A DNA stretch of 64,000 nt from Rhizobium esperanzae (GTDB lineage: Bacteria > Pseudomonadota > Alphaproteobacteria > Rhizobiales > Rhizobiaceae), in assembly GCF_002204185.1 (NCBI RefSeq), contig NZ_MXPU01000003.1:1-64000 (forward strand), given 5' to 3'. The translations under genes and the position numbers were made by a program. Under the pieces are notes generated by a model that had not been told where the DNA came from, searched no databases, and worked only from the letters and a program-made list of their open reading frames with translations. Positions 8,485-16,698 of the stretch are shown in pieces; the stretch's first letter is position 1, and every line of letters starts with the position of its first letter.

Positions 8485-8991
8485 TTGGAAGAGGAAGCAT
8501 CCCGCTTCGACGACCACGCATTTGTGCCGATGGTATCGCTGGAAATGAACGTTGCGATGTTCAAATCTCAATGGCAATTTTGCGACGAGATTACCGAATA
8601 TCTCTCCGACATCCTCGGTCAGGGTCACAGCGATCCGGCTCGCTACTCCAACTTTCTTTCGGTCGCGGCAAACGAGCTGGTAGAGCTCGCCTTCCGCGCG
8701 ACAAACGAACGGGGAAAGATACGTTTCAGCCTCTCACGCAACGCGACGTTCAACCGGCTGAGAATTGCCTTTCCTTGCGATGAGGAATTCCGCCGCAAAC
8801 ATATCAAGGTAGGATCAAGCGAAATAGCGCCTGGCCTCGATAACGGCTCAGGTCACCTGGTTACCAAGCCCGATGAGGCCTTGCTCAGTAATCTGGCGAC
8901 TATATTAGGCGCCGCTATCCGCATCGAGAGAGACGGCGAGGACGGGATCGAAATCATTGCCGATTTCCCCTCCGCCGAGGATTTCCAATGA
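8485..8991 (+). CDS. SpoIIAB/HATPase-like regulatory protein
   Basis: About 168 residues from a TTG at 8485, chosen because GGAGGG lies 4 bases upstream; an ATG at 8530 is the alternative. The core reads NFLSVAANELVELAFR, the place of the N-box helix in GHKL-type anti-sigma kinases, and a degenerate G-box follows (LDNGSGHLVTKPDEALLSNLATILG). The key Asn/Asp residues for ATP are poorly kept, so kinase activity is uncertain. It overlaps the next gene by four bases (ATGA). Its most likely role is as a binding partner in a switch with the STAS-type proteins of this cluster; this is inferred from fold and context. Confidence 0.65.
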   Translation: MEEEASRFDDHAFVPMVSLEMNVAMFKSQWQFCDEITEYLSDILGQGHSDPARYSNFLSVAANELVELAFRATNERGKIRFSLSRNATFNRLRIAFPCDEEFRRKHIKVGSSEIAPGLDNGSGHLVTKPDEALLSNLATILGAAIRIERDGEDGIEIIADFPSAEDFQ

Positions 8992-10160
8992 GCCTGCTTC
9001 CCCTGCCCTACACCGTGCGGTTTGATCCGACAAATCAAGAGCTCGTGCTGTCCGGCAAGATGCGGCCCGAAAGCACTGCGGAGATTGCCGATGCCCTCGA
9101 ACTGATGCGGCAATGTTTGGAGAGATATAGCGGCATCGTTTACCTCAACGTCAAACGCCTGACGCACATCAATCTGACGGCCTTCGCCGCCCTTTCCGAT
9201 GTGGTGGCGGCAGGCTGCCGAACCAGGCCGGAACGGCAGATTAAGATCATTACGTCGAGCGTGATGGCGTGGTCTGCCTCGCTGTTCGAGACGTTGACGG
9301 CATCGCAACCAAACGTATCGGTGGAAGTCTATGATTCGGCCTTTTATCCCGGGCAAAGCTTTGTCGAGGACGAGAGCTTCATTCCCATTCTGCGCACGCA
9401 GACGAAAATGACATGGAGGCACGAACGCGAACTTTTGCCACGCCACGGTCTGCGCCCCGGCCTTGTCATGGCCGACATCTGTTGCGGCATTGGTGATTTC
9501 GCAGCTCTGGTTCAACGGGAATTCAACCCGACCCGCCTTGTCGCACTGGACCACTCGGTCCGCAGTCTCGACTATGCCCGCAAAGTCGCCGCCGAGTTCG
9601 GCCTGGAAGGCATCGAGTACACCTATGGCGATGCTTCTCAGATGCTGCTTCGAGACAATCAATTCGACTTCGTGACCTGCCGGCACTCGCTGCAAATTTT
9701 TGACCGCCCCGAGATGCTGCTGCGGGAGCTTTATCGCATCTGCAAGCCCGGCGGCCGTGTCTACATCACGAATGAAAAGAATTCGCATTGTTTGGGTGAG
9801 CCGCATGGCGACTCGATTAAATGGACCTACGAGGAGGTGGCGAAATTGTTCAGGCATTTCGACATGGATGTCGAGATGGGGCCGAAAAGCCGCCACCTCC
9901 TGCTCAATGCCGGATTCGATAGCATCCAAGTCGACTGCTTCATGGTCACGAATCTTGACGGTGATCCCCAGGACTTCGCAGACATCATCGAAGCCTGGGA
10001 AAATGTCTATGCAGGCGAGATGGCCGTCCGCCGCGGCGACTCGCCGGATTTCATTCGCCGATTCCGGCAAGGATTCAAGGATCACGTCTTTGCCGCTCTT
10101 CACCCCAAGGGTTACGCAGGCTGGCCGATCTGGGCAGCCTCTGGTCGAAAGCCGCTGTAA
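8988..10160 (+). CDS. STAS-like domain fused to class I SAM methyltransferase
   Basis: 390 residues with two parts. Residues 1-125 resemble a STAS/SpoIIAA fold (GIVYLNVKRLTHINLTAFAA), but where antagonists carry a phospho-acceptor Ser the sequence is HINLTAF. Residues 145-345 form a Rossmann methyltransferase: MADICCGIGDFAAL is motif I, LVALDHSVRSLDYARKVA motif II, FDFVTCRHSLQIF and LLRELYRICKPGGRVYI motifs IV-V. A helical C-terminal tail ends in WPIWAASGRKPL. ATGA overlaps both neighbours in effect (start on the previous stop; its TAA overlaps the next ATG), so it is coupled to the phosphatase gene. The methyl acceptor is unknown. Confidence 0.82.
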   Translation: MSLLPLPYTVRFDPTNQELVLSGKMRPESTAEIADALELMRQCLERYSGIVYLNVKRLTHINLTAFAALSDVVAAGCRTRPERQIKIITSSVMAWSASLFETLTASQPNVSVEVYDSAFYPGQSFVEDESFIPILRTQTKMTWRHERELLPRHGLRPGLVMADICCGIGDFAALVQREFNPTRLVALDHSVRSLDYARKVAAEFGLEGIEYTYGDASQMLLRDNQFDFVTCRHSLQIFDRPEMLLRELYRICKPGGRVYITNEKNSHCLGEPHGDSIKWTYEEVAKLFRHFDMDVEMGPKSRHLLLNAGFDSIQVDCFMVTNLDGDPQDFADIIEAWENVYAGEMAVRRGDSPDFIRRFRQGFKDHVFAALHPKGYAGWPIWAASGRKPL

Positions 10161-12517
10161 TGGATGGGGCATTATCGAAAAGGCCGGTGGGACTGAGCTC
10201 GTTTCGGGCGAAATTCATCCTGGTCGTCGGTGGTGCCGTTCTCTTCGACCTGCTGGTCAGCGGTGGCCTGGCGCTTTGGAATGTTCAGAGGCTGTCGCGC
10301 GACGCAACGCTCGAAGTCGGCCAGGGCCTCGAAGCCGCCAGCCAGGAATATATCCGCACCTATGCCGATTCGACCGCAGCCCAAGTGACGCTGCTCCTGC
10401 GCCAGGTTCACAACGACGTCGACACCTTGGCGGGCGTGCTCCAGGGGCAGATCGACAATCCCACCCGCAATTCCGACGTCGGAGCGGCGATCGCCCGCAC
10501 GTCGCCTGGCAGCGTCAGTCTGTCTTACGACGAGAAGGGGAAGTGGTCTCAGAACGCGCCCGGCTCCGCTTCGGTCGTCAGCGTCTGGGGTTACCTGCTC
10601 GGTGATGACCATCAGCCGAAACCTGAAATCCGGCGAGATATAGAGACAAGCGCTGTTCTCGATCTCGTTGCGCCGACCCTGCTGCAGCACGGCGCTTCAA
10701 AGCTGCAGATGTATTACATCGGACCGAGGGAGCGACCGATTTTCAGAACGGCGCCCTACACCGACCAGGCTCAGACCTTTGACCGCCTTTATCCCGGGCA
10801 CAACGAAGCTGATTTCTGGAACTTCTTTTTTCCGGGCCTTTATGAGTCCTGGCAGAGCTGGGCCCGGGACACGAAAACTCGACCCGTCGCAGACGATATC
10901 ACGCAGACGGCCCCATATACGGATGCCATTACCGGCAAGCTGATCGTCAGTTTCTTTCATCCGCTCTGGACCGCCGACCGGAAGGACGTCGCCGGGACGG
11001 CCGGCGCCGATATCACGCTCGACCAGCTCGCCCAGACGGTTGAAAATGTGAAGGTGGCCCAGTCCGGCTTCGGCTTCCTGGCCATGTCCGACGGAAACGT
11101 GGTCGCGATCAACGGCACAGGCGAACAGACGCTCGGACTGCGTTCCGCGAGTGGTGCGAGCGGAACCGGCGTGACCGGGCTGGAGCGCTCCTTGAAAGGA
11201 AGCTCTCAGCCTGCGATAGCGAAACTGGCGCTCGACCGGGAGCAGGGCATTCAACATCTGCTGCTGCAGCGGGACGGCAATGAGGTCCCCTATATCGTCA
11301 TCGTCAAGAAGCTACCCGCGACCAATCTCTGGTCCAGCGGTCCGGTTCGGCAAGAGGCGATGTTGCTGGGAGTGGTTGTGCCGGAACGGGAAATCGATGC
11401 CTCCCTCTACGCCGCCCAAGCGAAAATATCCGAGGCCACCAACCGGATCGTGATCTATCAGATCCTGGCGATCTTGATGTCGCTGCTGATCGTGACGATC
11501 GCTGTGTTTGCGGCTTCGAAACGCATAACGAGCGGGATCAGCGCACTTGCGGGGGCCGCTAAACGCATTCAGGCGCAGGACTATTCGGTCAGAGTGGCGA
11601 TAACAAGCAAAGATGAGGTCGGCGCAGCTGGTGAAGCATTCAATCGGATGGCCGAACAGATCAGCTATCACACCGAAAATCTCGAGCAACTTGTCGAAGA
11701 ACGAACGGCCCAGATCGAAGATCAGAAGGAAGAAATTTCGGCGCTGAACGCACAGCTCCAGCGAGAAAATCGCCGTCTCGGAACAGAGGTGGCCGTCGCT
11801 GAAAGAATCCAGCTTATGGTTCTTCCGTTGCAACAGGAGCTGGAGGAATTTCAGGACATCGAGATCGCAGCCTATATGAGACCGGCGGAAGAAGTCGGCG
11901 GCGATTATTACGACGTATTGAAGAACGGAAGGCGGCTGAAGATCGGCATCGGCGACGTCACCGGCCACGGGCTAGAAAGCGGCGTATTGATGCTGATGGT
12001 CCAGTCTGTCGCCCGCGCCCTTCAGGAGGCGGGAAACACCGATGCCGTCAAATTCCTGGCGGATCTAAACAGCGCCCTGTTCAAGAACATAGTGAGGACG
12101 AAAATAGACAAACATCTGACCTTGGCCTTTCTGGACTATGACGGCCGGGAAATGATCTTGTCGGGGCAGCACGAGGAAGTTGTCATTGTGCGGGCGAACG
12201 GTGAGATCCAACGCGTCGACACCATGGATCTCGGCATTCCAATCGGCTTAGACGCCGATATTTCTGCATTCATCAAAACTCGCGAAATTGCGTTCGAGAA
12301 GGGCGACCTCATCCTCCTGCACACCGACGGGGTAACAGAAGCAGCAAACGACTCGGGGGAAATGTTTGGCATCGAACGTCTCTGTAGCGAAGCGCTTCGC
12401 TTGAAGGGTCAGAGCGCCGAGAAGGTCGTTTCCGGAATTGTCGCGACACTAATGCACTTCATCGGATCGCAGAAGATCTACGACGACATCACGCTTCTCG
12501 CAGTACGGCATAGGTGA
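10160..12517 (+). CDS. Membrane PP2C/SpoIIE-type phosphatase with Cache and HAMP domains
   Basis: 785 residues. A membrane helix at about 18-38, a long periplasmic Cache-type sensor region (about 45-425), a second helix at about 430-455, a HAMP domain (RITSGISALAGAAKRIQ onwards), a coiled coil and a C-terminal SpoIIE/PP2C phosphatase. The metal-binding Asp positions are present: EVGGDYYDV, IGDVTGHGLESG, LLHTDGVTEA and DDITLLAVR. The layout matches SiaA/RsbU-like phosphatases, which dephosphorylate a STAS antagonist in response to an external signal. The most likely substrate is the STAS protein encoded two genes downstream. Start ATG overlaps the methyltransferase TAA by one base. Confidence 0.92.
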   Translation: MDGALSKRPVGLSSFRAKFILVVGGAVLFDLLVSGGLALWNVQRLSRDATLEVGQGLEAASQEYIRTYADSTAAQVTLLLRQVHNDVDTLAGVLQGQIDNPTRNSDVGAAIARTSPGSVSLSYDEKGKWSQNAPGSASVVSVWGYLLGDDHQPKPEIRRDIETSAVLDLVAPTLLQHGASKLQMYYIGPRERPIFRTAPYTDQAQTFDRLYPGHNEADFWNFFFPGLYESWQSWARDTKTRPVADDITQTAPYTDAITGKLIVSFFHPLWTADRKDVAGTAGADITLDQLAQTVENVKVAQSGFGFLAMSDGNVVAINGTGEQTLGLRSASGASGTGVTGLERSLKGSSQPAIAKLALDREQGIQHLLLQRDGNEVPYIVIVKKLPATNLWSSGPVRQEAMLLGVVVPEREIDASLYAAQAKISEATNRIVIYQILAILMSLLIVTIAVFAASKRITSGISALAGAAKRIQAQDYSVRVAITSKDEVGAAGEAFNRMAEQISYHTENLEQLVEERTAQIEDQKEEISALNAQLQRENRRLGTEVAVAERIQLMVLPLQQELEEFQDIEIAAYMRPAEEVGGDYYDVLKNGRRLKIGIGDVTGHGLESGVLMLMVQSVARALQEAGNTDAVKFLADLNSALFKNIVRTKIDKHLTLAFLDYDGREMILSGQHEEVVIVRANGEIQRVDTMDLGIPIGLDADISAFIKTREIAFEKGDLILLHTDGVTEAANDSGEMFGIERLCSEALRLKGQSAEKVVSGIVATLMHFIGSQKIYDDITLLAVRHR

Positions 12518-12520
12518 GAC

Positions 12521-13081
12521 ATGGCGCCCAAAATATACGGCATCGAATCTTTGGCGGAGATCAGCCTGGATTCTGGCGCTCGCCTGACATTGAGTGACGG
12601 GCCGCTTCAGCTTGGATGGAAGCATTCAGGAATGACGTCGGACTTCATAGCGGAGATCATGGCGCTGCCCTACTCCCGGTCGAGGAAAGATTACCTGCAG
12701 GCGCATCATGATATTGGATACCTCAGCAACGAGCTGATCGAAAATGCCGTCAAATTCCGACAGCCTGGCGAGATCCTTATCGAAGCCGGCATAATCGATG
12801 GAAGCTTTCTGTTCAGGGTCAAGAATGCCGTCGACAGCGCGACAGCGTCTCGATTCCAGCAGCTCCTGCACCGCCTTCAATCGAAGGAGCCCGGTGTACT
12901 TCTTCTTGAGCAAATCGAAATCAACGCCATATCGCCAGAAAGCGGTTCCGGTTTAGGCCTGCTCACCCTTTTGAGCGATTACGACGCGAGAATGGCATGG
13001 ACATTCGAAGAGAATAATGACGAGCATATCATACTGACGACGACTGCAGCTGTGGCGATGCCCCCCTCCTCCAATCTGTGA
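12521..13081 (+). CDS. GHKL-type ATPase/kinase of a partner switch (SiaB/slr1658-like)
   Basis: 186 residues. The GHKL features are an N-box, LSNELIENAVKF, with intact Glu and Asn, and a glycine-rich GSGLGLLTLLSDYDA G-box near residue 145. It has no sensor or dimerisation domain, so it is an anti-sigma/kinase-type module rather than a sensor kinase. It starts 3 bases after the phosphatase and 7 bases before the STAS antagonist, the order expected for phosphatase, kinase and antagonist. By analogy with SiaB or SpoIIAB it would phosphorylate a Ser in the antagonist. That pairing is inferred from order and fold. Confidence 0.75.
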   Translation: MAPKIYGIESLAEISLDSGARLTLSDGPLQLGWKHSGMTSDFIAEIMALPYSRSRKDYLQAHHDIGYLSNELIENAVKFRQPGEILIEAGIIDGSFLFRVKNAVDSATASRFQQLLHRLQSKEPGVLLLEQIEINAISPESGSGLGLLTLLSDYDARMAWTFEENNDEHIILTTTAAVAMPPSSNL

Positions 13082-13088
13082 GCGAAGA

Positions 13089-13427
13089 ATGGAAATCAGC
13101 GACGAGAACTTCCGCGTATGGGCGGAAAAAAACGAGGTGTATTTTGATGGCGTCTTCCGCCTGGCAGGCCCGGACGCCTATGCGCCGATCTATTCACTGA
13201 TAACAGGCCTGCTCCATGAGGGGCACAAACAAGTGACGTTCAACCTGACGGGCCTTGAATTCCTGAATTCGTCGGGCATCAACCTCCTGGCGAAGCTGAC
13301 AATCGAAGCCAGAAAGATGGGCGACCTCCTGCTCATCGTCAAAGGCACCAATCAACATCCGTGGCAGGCAAAATCCCTCCCGAATCTGAAGAAGCTGCAC
13401 CCGCTGCTCGATTTGCGCCTGGCGTGA
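13089..13427 (+). CDS. STAS-type anti-sigma-factor-antagonist-like protein (slr1659/SiaC-like)
   Basis: 112 residues, the length of a lone STAS domain. The central VTFNLTGLEFLNSSGINLLAK segment places Ser61-Ser62 exactly where SpoIIAA-type antagonists carry the phosphorylated Ser in DSSG. This is the likely substrate of the kinase encoded 7 bases upstream and of the PP2C phosphatase. In Pseudomonas the analogous protein SiaC, once dephosphorylated, activates a diguanylate cyclase. Here the GGDEF-EAL protein at the head of the cluster is the natural candidate output. RBS GCGAAGAATGG is weak but the start is the only ATG. Confidence 0.8.
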   Translation: MEISDENFRVWAEKNEVYFDGVFRLAGPDAYAPIYSLITGLLHEGHKQVTFNLTGLEFLNSSGINLLAKLTIEARKMGDLLLIVKGTNQHPWQAKSLPNLKKLHPLLDLRLA

Positions 13428-13897
13428 TTTGCGGCAAACAACTCTCCTTCTTCATTCCTGTCTCGGGCTGACCCGCGGGAGATGCAGTCGCGCCCAATCT
13501 TGCCAACGACCGCGGTGATGCCCGACCGGATCGACCCTCCCGAGCCGACCCCACCGGTTGGCCGCGACGAATAGCCGGTGCTCTGCTCCCACGTTGTCCT
13601 TCGGGCCACAATCTGTGATCGTCTTTCAGTGGACGAGCAACGGGAGTTTTCTCCATGAAGCTGATGCTGCGGAGTACGATCTCTCACCCATCCGGATGAT
13701 TGTAATCACTGGTCCGATCTATAGTTTAGAGCAGGTTTTTGGCGACGCCACGCGACTAGTCGACGATCGGGGCTCGGATTTCGCGACGAACTCTTTTTGC
13801 AAAAAGCATGCCCGAGCAAGCAGATGTGGCAGGTGTAAAGGAACTTTCGTGGCTGGAATAGCTTCGAATAATCCGAATGATGTTTAAAGGTAACAAC
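13428..13897. other. Intergenic region between signalling cluster and esterase gene
   Basis: 470 bases in which neither strand has a reading frame with a plausible start and protein-like composition. The A/T-rich stretch at about 13840-13895 is the likely promoter and leader of the esterase gene. No terminator hairpin with a T-tract was seen after 13427. Confidence 0.4.
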
Positions 13898-14836
13898 ATG
13901 CGTAAAACAGTAGCAGTCGGCCTGGCAGCCCTGATCGCCATGTACCTTCTCGGCGGCACGAGCGCGAGACATGAGATCTTTCCTTGGCCGCAACTTTCCG
14001 CGGCGAAGAAAATGGTAATCGGAGAGAAGGCGGCAGCTCCAAGCCGTTATACTTTCGACGACAAGGAACGACTCATTGCCGATGAATCAAAAACCGCTGT
14101 GACCTGCCCCGCTCAAACTGATCGAACTGCTGTCCTACTCATTCTTGGCCAATCGAACGCGGCCAACTACGGTGGACAACGGCACCGGTCGGATTATGGC
14201 GCTCGCGTTGTAAACGCCTTTGACAAACGGTGCTTCATCGCGGCGTCGCCGCTTCTTGGCTCGACCAATACCAAGGGAGAGTACTGGACGCTTCTTGGGA
14301 ACAAATTGATCGCGTCGGGACAAAACGACAGCGTCGTCCTCGCACCTCTCGCATACGGCGGATCAGAGGTCGCACGATGGGCGACAGGCGGTGACCTCAA
14401 TCCTATGCTTGTCGATACAATGAAACAGCTTCACGATTCCGGTTATCGGATAACGAGCGTCCTCTGGGTGCAAGGAGAGGCAGACCTCGTTCACGGCACC
14501 ACCGGGGAGGCCTATCAAAAACATTTCATGTCGATGGTCGACACATTGCGTCAGCACGGCGTCGAAGCACCCGTTTACATTTCGATCGCATCGAAATGCC
14601 TGGAACCGAGCAACGGCGGCTTCAAGGAACACATTCCGGACAATGCGATCGTACGGGCGCAACTGGCTCTATCAAGAAGTGGCCACGGTATCCGAGAGGG
14701 CGTCAATTCTGACGCGTTACTCGATGGAGACGACCGCTACGACGATTGCCACTTCGGGGGCACAGCCGGAGAGAAAGTGTCGCAGGCCTGGCTGAACCTT
14801 CTGCGTGGCGAGAGCCACCTGGAAAGCTCGCGATAG
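13898..14836 (+). CDS. Exported sialate O-acetylesterase-like (SGNH) carbohydrate esterase
   Basis: 312 residues from the ATG at 13898, preferred over 13877 because AAAGG sits 7 bases before it and it opens a signal-like segment (MRKTVAVGLAALIAMYLLGG). The SGNH hydrolase blocks are clear: ILGQSNAANYGG holds the nucleophile Ser, LAYGGS the Gly block, VLWVQGEADL the third block, and DDCHFGG the Asp-x-x-His pair near the C-terminus. This is the pattern of SASA/CE6-like acetyl esterases that remove acetyl groups from polysaccharides. It may be lipid- or membrane-anchored, since a clear cleavage site is missing. Substrate unknown. Confidence 0.85.
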   Translation: MRKTVAVGLAALIAMYLLGGTSARHEIFPWPQLSAAKKMVIGEKAAAPSRYTFDDKERLIADESKTAVTCPAQTDRTAVLLILGQSNAANYGGQRHRSDYGARVVNAFDKRCFIAASPLLGSTNTKGEYWTLLGNKLIASGQNDSVVLAPLAYGGSEVARWATGGDLNPMLVDTMKQLHDSGYRITSVLWVQGEADLVHGTTGEAYQKHFMSMVDTLRQHGVEAPVYISIASKCLEPSNGGFKEHIPDNAIVRAQLALSRSGHGIREGVNSDALLDGDDRYDDCHFGGTAGEKVSQAWLNLLRGESHLESSR

Positions 14837-15036
14837 TCTTCCCTGAACCGGTTCTGGCGCCTTCGCGAGCTTCGACCATGGCCGCCCGCAGGTCGAGTCC
14901 CGGATGCTTCTTCTGGGACCATAGCCGGGGCCTTTCGCCAGACCTCCGTCCGATGTGCAGAGCGCGATAGCAATCTATCCTCCAAGTCAGATCTCGTCGT
15001 GCAGTTGCACGGCATCTGGTCTCATTGGAGGAAACG

Positions 15037-15669
15037 ATGCGGATAACAACCTTAGCGTCCCTGGCCGTGCTTTCGCTGACGCTTGCAGCAAGCCCGGCAA
15101 CGCTTGCCGGGCTCGACATGAACGCCCTGGCAAAGGACGGTGGAAACGGTGGCGGCAATGGCGGCGGCAACGGCGGTGGTAACGGCGGCGGCCATGGAAA
15201 TGGTGGCGGCCAGAACAGTGGTTCAACCCATGGCAACTCCAACTCGTCAGCCGCGAAAGGCAAATCATCCGAGGCAGCAGGCAAGTCCAAATCGGGCAAG
15301 TCAGACACCGCAGCCACCAGCACGAAGGAGAAGAACCTGTCGGCGCAGCTTGCGGGACTGAATTCCTTGAAGCGGAACTATCGGGCGCTGATGAATACAT
15401 CGGATCCACGCATGACTGCCATCTCGGCTTACGCCGTGGCTTATGCCCAGTATGAAATCGACAACGGTATCGAGCCTGCGGCCGACGATCCCCTGCTGGG
15501 CGATCAGGCGCTGGAGGACGCGTTGGCTTCCGCAACGAAAACCGGTCAGGTCAGCCCGACGGTCCTGGATGAAGCCAAGACTATTCTCGGGGTTGGCGAT
15601 GCCGACGGCAAGATTGATCAGATCCGCACCTCGCTGGAAAACGCCGCGTCGGCGGCGCCAGACGAATAG
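15037..15669 (+). CDS. Secreted glycine-rich low-complexity protein
   Basis: 210 residues. A clean signal peptide (MRITTLASLAVLSLTLA, cut near residue 28) is followed by a run of GGN/GGG repeats at residues 33-60, then a Ser/Lys/Ala-rich linker and a charged helical C-terminal half (SAQLAGLNSLKRNYRALMNTSDPRM ... broken into two helices). No family was recognised. GGAGGAAAC before the ATG at 15037 decides the start. The gene is followed by a strong hairpin terminator. An extracellular or periplasmic structural role is possible but unproven. Confidence 0.75.
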   Translation: MRITTLASLAVLSLTLAASPATLAGLDMNALAKDGGNGGGNGGGNGGGNGGGHGNGGGQNSGSTHGNSNSSAAKGKSSEAAGKSKSGKSDTAATSTKEKNLSAQLAGLNSLKRNYRALMNTSDPRMTAISAYAVAYAQYEIDNGIEPAADDPLLGDQALEDALASATKTGQVSPTVLDEAKTILGVGDADGKIDQIRTSLENAASAAPDE

Positions 15670-15727
15670 CCACATGGCGAGATGTGAGAGGTGCGAAGCC
15701 GACTCTGGTAAGCTTCGCACCGAACTG

Positions 15728-15773
15728 AGAGCATTTCCGTTTCTGTCTGCGTCCGGAAATGCTCTATTTTTTT
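15728..15773 (+). terminator. Rho-independent terminator, 12-bp stem
   Basis: AGAGCATTTCCG and its exact complement CGGAAATGCTCT flank a 14-base loop, followed by A and seven T. It ends the transcript of the glycine-rich protein. The same stem sequence resembles a palindromic element widely scattered in rhizobia, so it may be a repeat recruited as a terminator. Confidence 0.8.
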
Positions 15774-15810
15774 GCCAATTTTCCAGCGGTCCAAGCCTTC
15801 TTATCGGCCA

Positions 15811-16038
15811 TTATGCATTGGCCAACTCAGCTTTCAGATCGGCGAAGGCCTCTCTCACATAGTCAGAAAGGAACTTTTGTCCCTGCTCTTCCGCCCAGCG
15901 GTCGATCGCAAGGCGCAACGCGCCGACAGACACCATCGCCACCACGCGCAGCGCCCGGCGTCGCTCCGCCTGCGGCCAGATTTCGCACAGCACCTCAAAT
16001 GTCGCCTGCTCCATCTGCAGATATTTGGTCTGGTTGCT
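15811..16038 (-). pseudogene. C-terminal fragment of a TetR-family regulator
   Basis: The last ~75 codons of a regulator remain, with EVLCEIWPQAERRRALRVVA, MVSVGALRLAIDRW and a final FADLKAELANA before TAA. This is typical of TetR C-terminal dimerisation/ligand domains. The DNA-binding N-terminus is absent: at about 16038 the sequence passes straight into the 3' part of a gene on the other strand. The longer open frame on this strand up to 16242 is only the antisense of that second gene. Confidence 0.65.
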
Positions 16039-16375
16039 AGACGCAGCGTCTATTTCGGCGGCGATGGAGGCTATGCGACGCACTTTGCCGAGATCGGAAA
16101 TCGCCTTGGCGCTCCGGACATCGCGCTTCTTGGAATCGGCGCTTATGCGCCGCGCTGGTTCATGAAACCGGTCCATATGGACCCTGCCGAAGCAGTCGTC
16201 GCGCACAAGGACTTGGGCGCAAAACTGAGCATCGGCATGCATTTCGGTACTTTTCAGCTCGCGGCCGAACCCTTTGAGCAGGCTCGGGCGAGCCTGCGGG
16301 AAGCCTTGGAGAAAGAGGGGGTAGATAAGGACAGTTTCGTCACCCTGCAGGAGGGAGAGACCCGTGTTTATGACA
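16039..16375 (+). pseudogene. C-terminal fragment of an MBL-fold (NAPE-PLD/UlaG-like) hydrolase
   Basis: About 110 codons read as the last third of a metallo-beta-lactamase-fold enzyme: SVYFGGDGGYATHFAEIG carries the metal-bridging Asp, PDIALLGIGAYAPRWFM follows, and IGMHFGTFQLA holds the last His ligand. The HxHxDH core is missing. The fragment begins at the junction with the TetR fragment and its natural stop is not evident, the frame running on into repeat sequence. It resembles N-acyl-phosphatidylethanolamine phospholipase D-type enzymes. Confidence 0.75.
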
Positions 16376-16599
16376 TGGAACGCAGTGGGGAGGCCACTCT
16401 GAAATCAGGAGCGGGGCCGGCGCTCGAAGAGAATTCGAATATGCAACTTGACAGCCCAGATAGTCGCTCATCCCAGTGCTCGTCATGGGGATCCAGAGCG
16501 CCCAAGTCCTTGGGCGCGGGAGACTCGCTTCCACCCCAGGTGAGTGGTGCCGACGCGCGGTGGCTGGATTCCTGTCACATCAGCCCTGAGGGACAGAAG

Positions 16600-16665
16600 A
16601 AGGGAGGAGAAGTGACGCCCCGCAGGGCCTCAAGGACGAGGCGGGTGCAACGACGGCGGGAAGGG
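16600..16665. repeat. Dispersed rhizobial repeat copy (family A)
   Basis: GCCCCGCAGGGCCTCAAGG and GACGAGGCGGGTGC here are the reverse complement of a motif found again at about 59115-59170, 61855-61915 and 51720-51770. The rest of the gap 16376-16698 contains a second palindromic motif (GCCCAAGTCCTTGGGC near 16500) and no gene. Such elements are common between genes in rhizobia. Confidence 0.6.
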
Positions 16666-16698
16666 CTAGCACATCGTCAACGTTCTATGTGCCGCCTC

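Noticed and set aside
8853..10172. 439-codon open frame on the minus strand
   Set aside because: It is antisense to the STAS-methyltransferase gene, whose motifs are clear; long antisense frames are common in high-GC DNA.
13558..13887. 109-codon frame before the esterase gene
   Set aside because: No RBS, no motif, irregular composition; it covers the probable promoter of the esterase gene.
15140..15215. Tandem GGN-coding repeats considered as a CRISPR-like or satellite array
   Set aside because: Units are 6-12 bases, in frame within a signal-peptide protein, without spacers.
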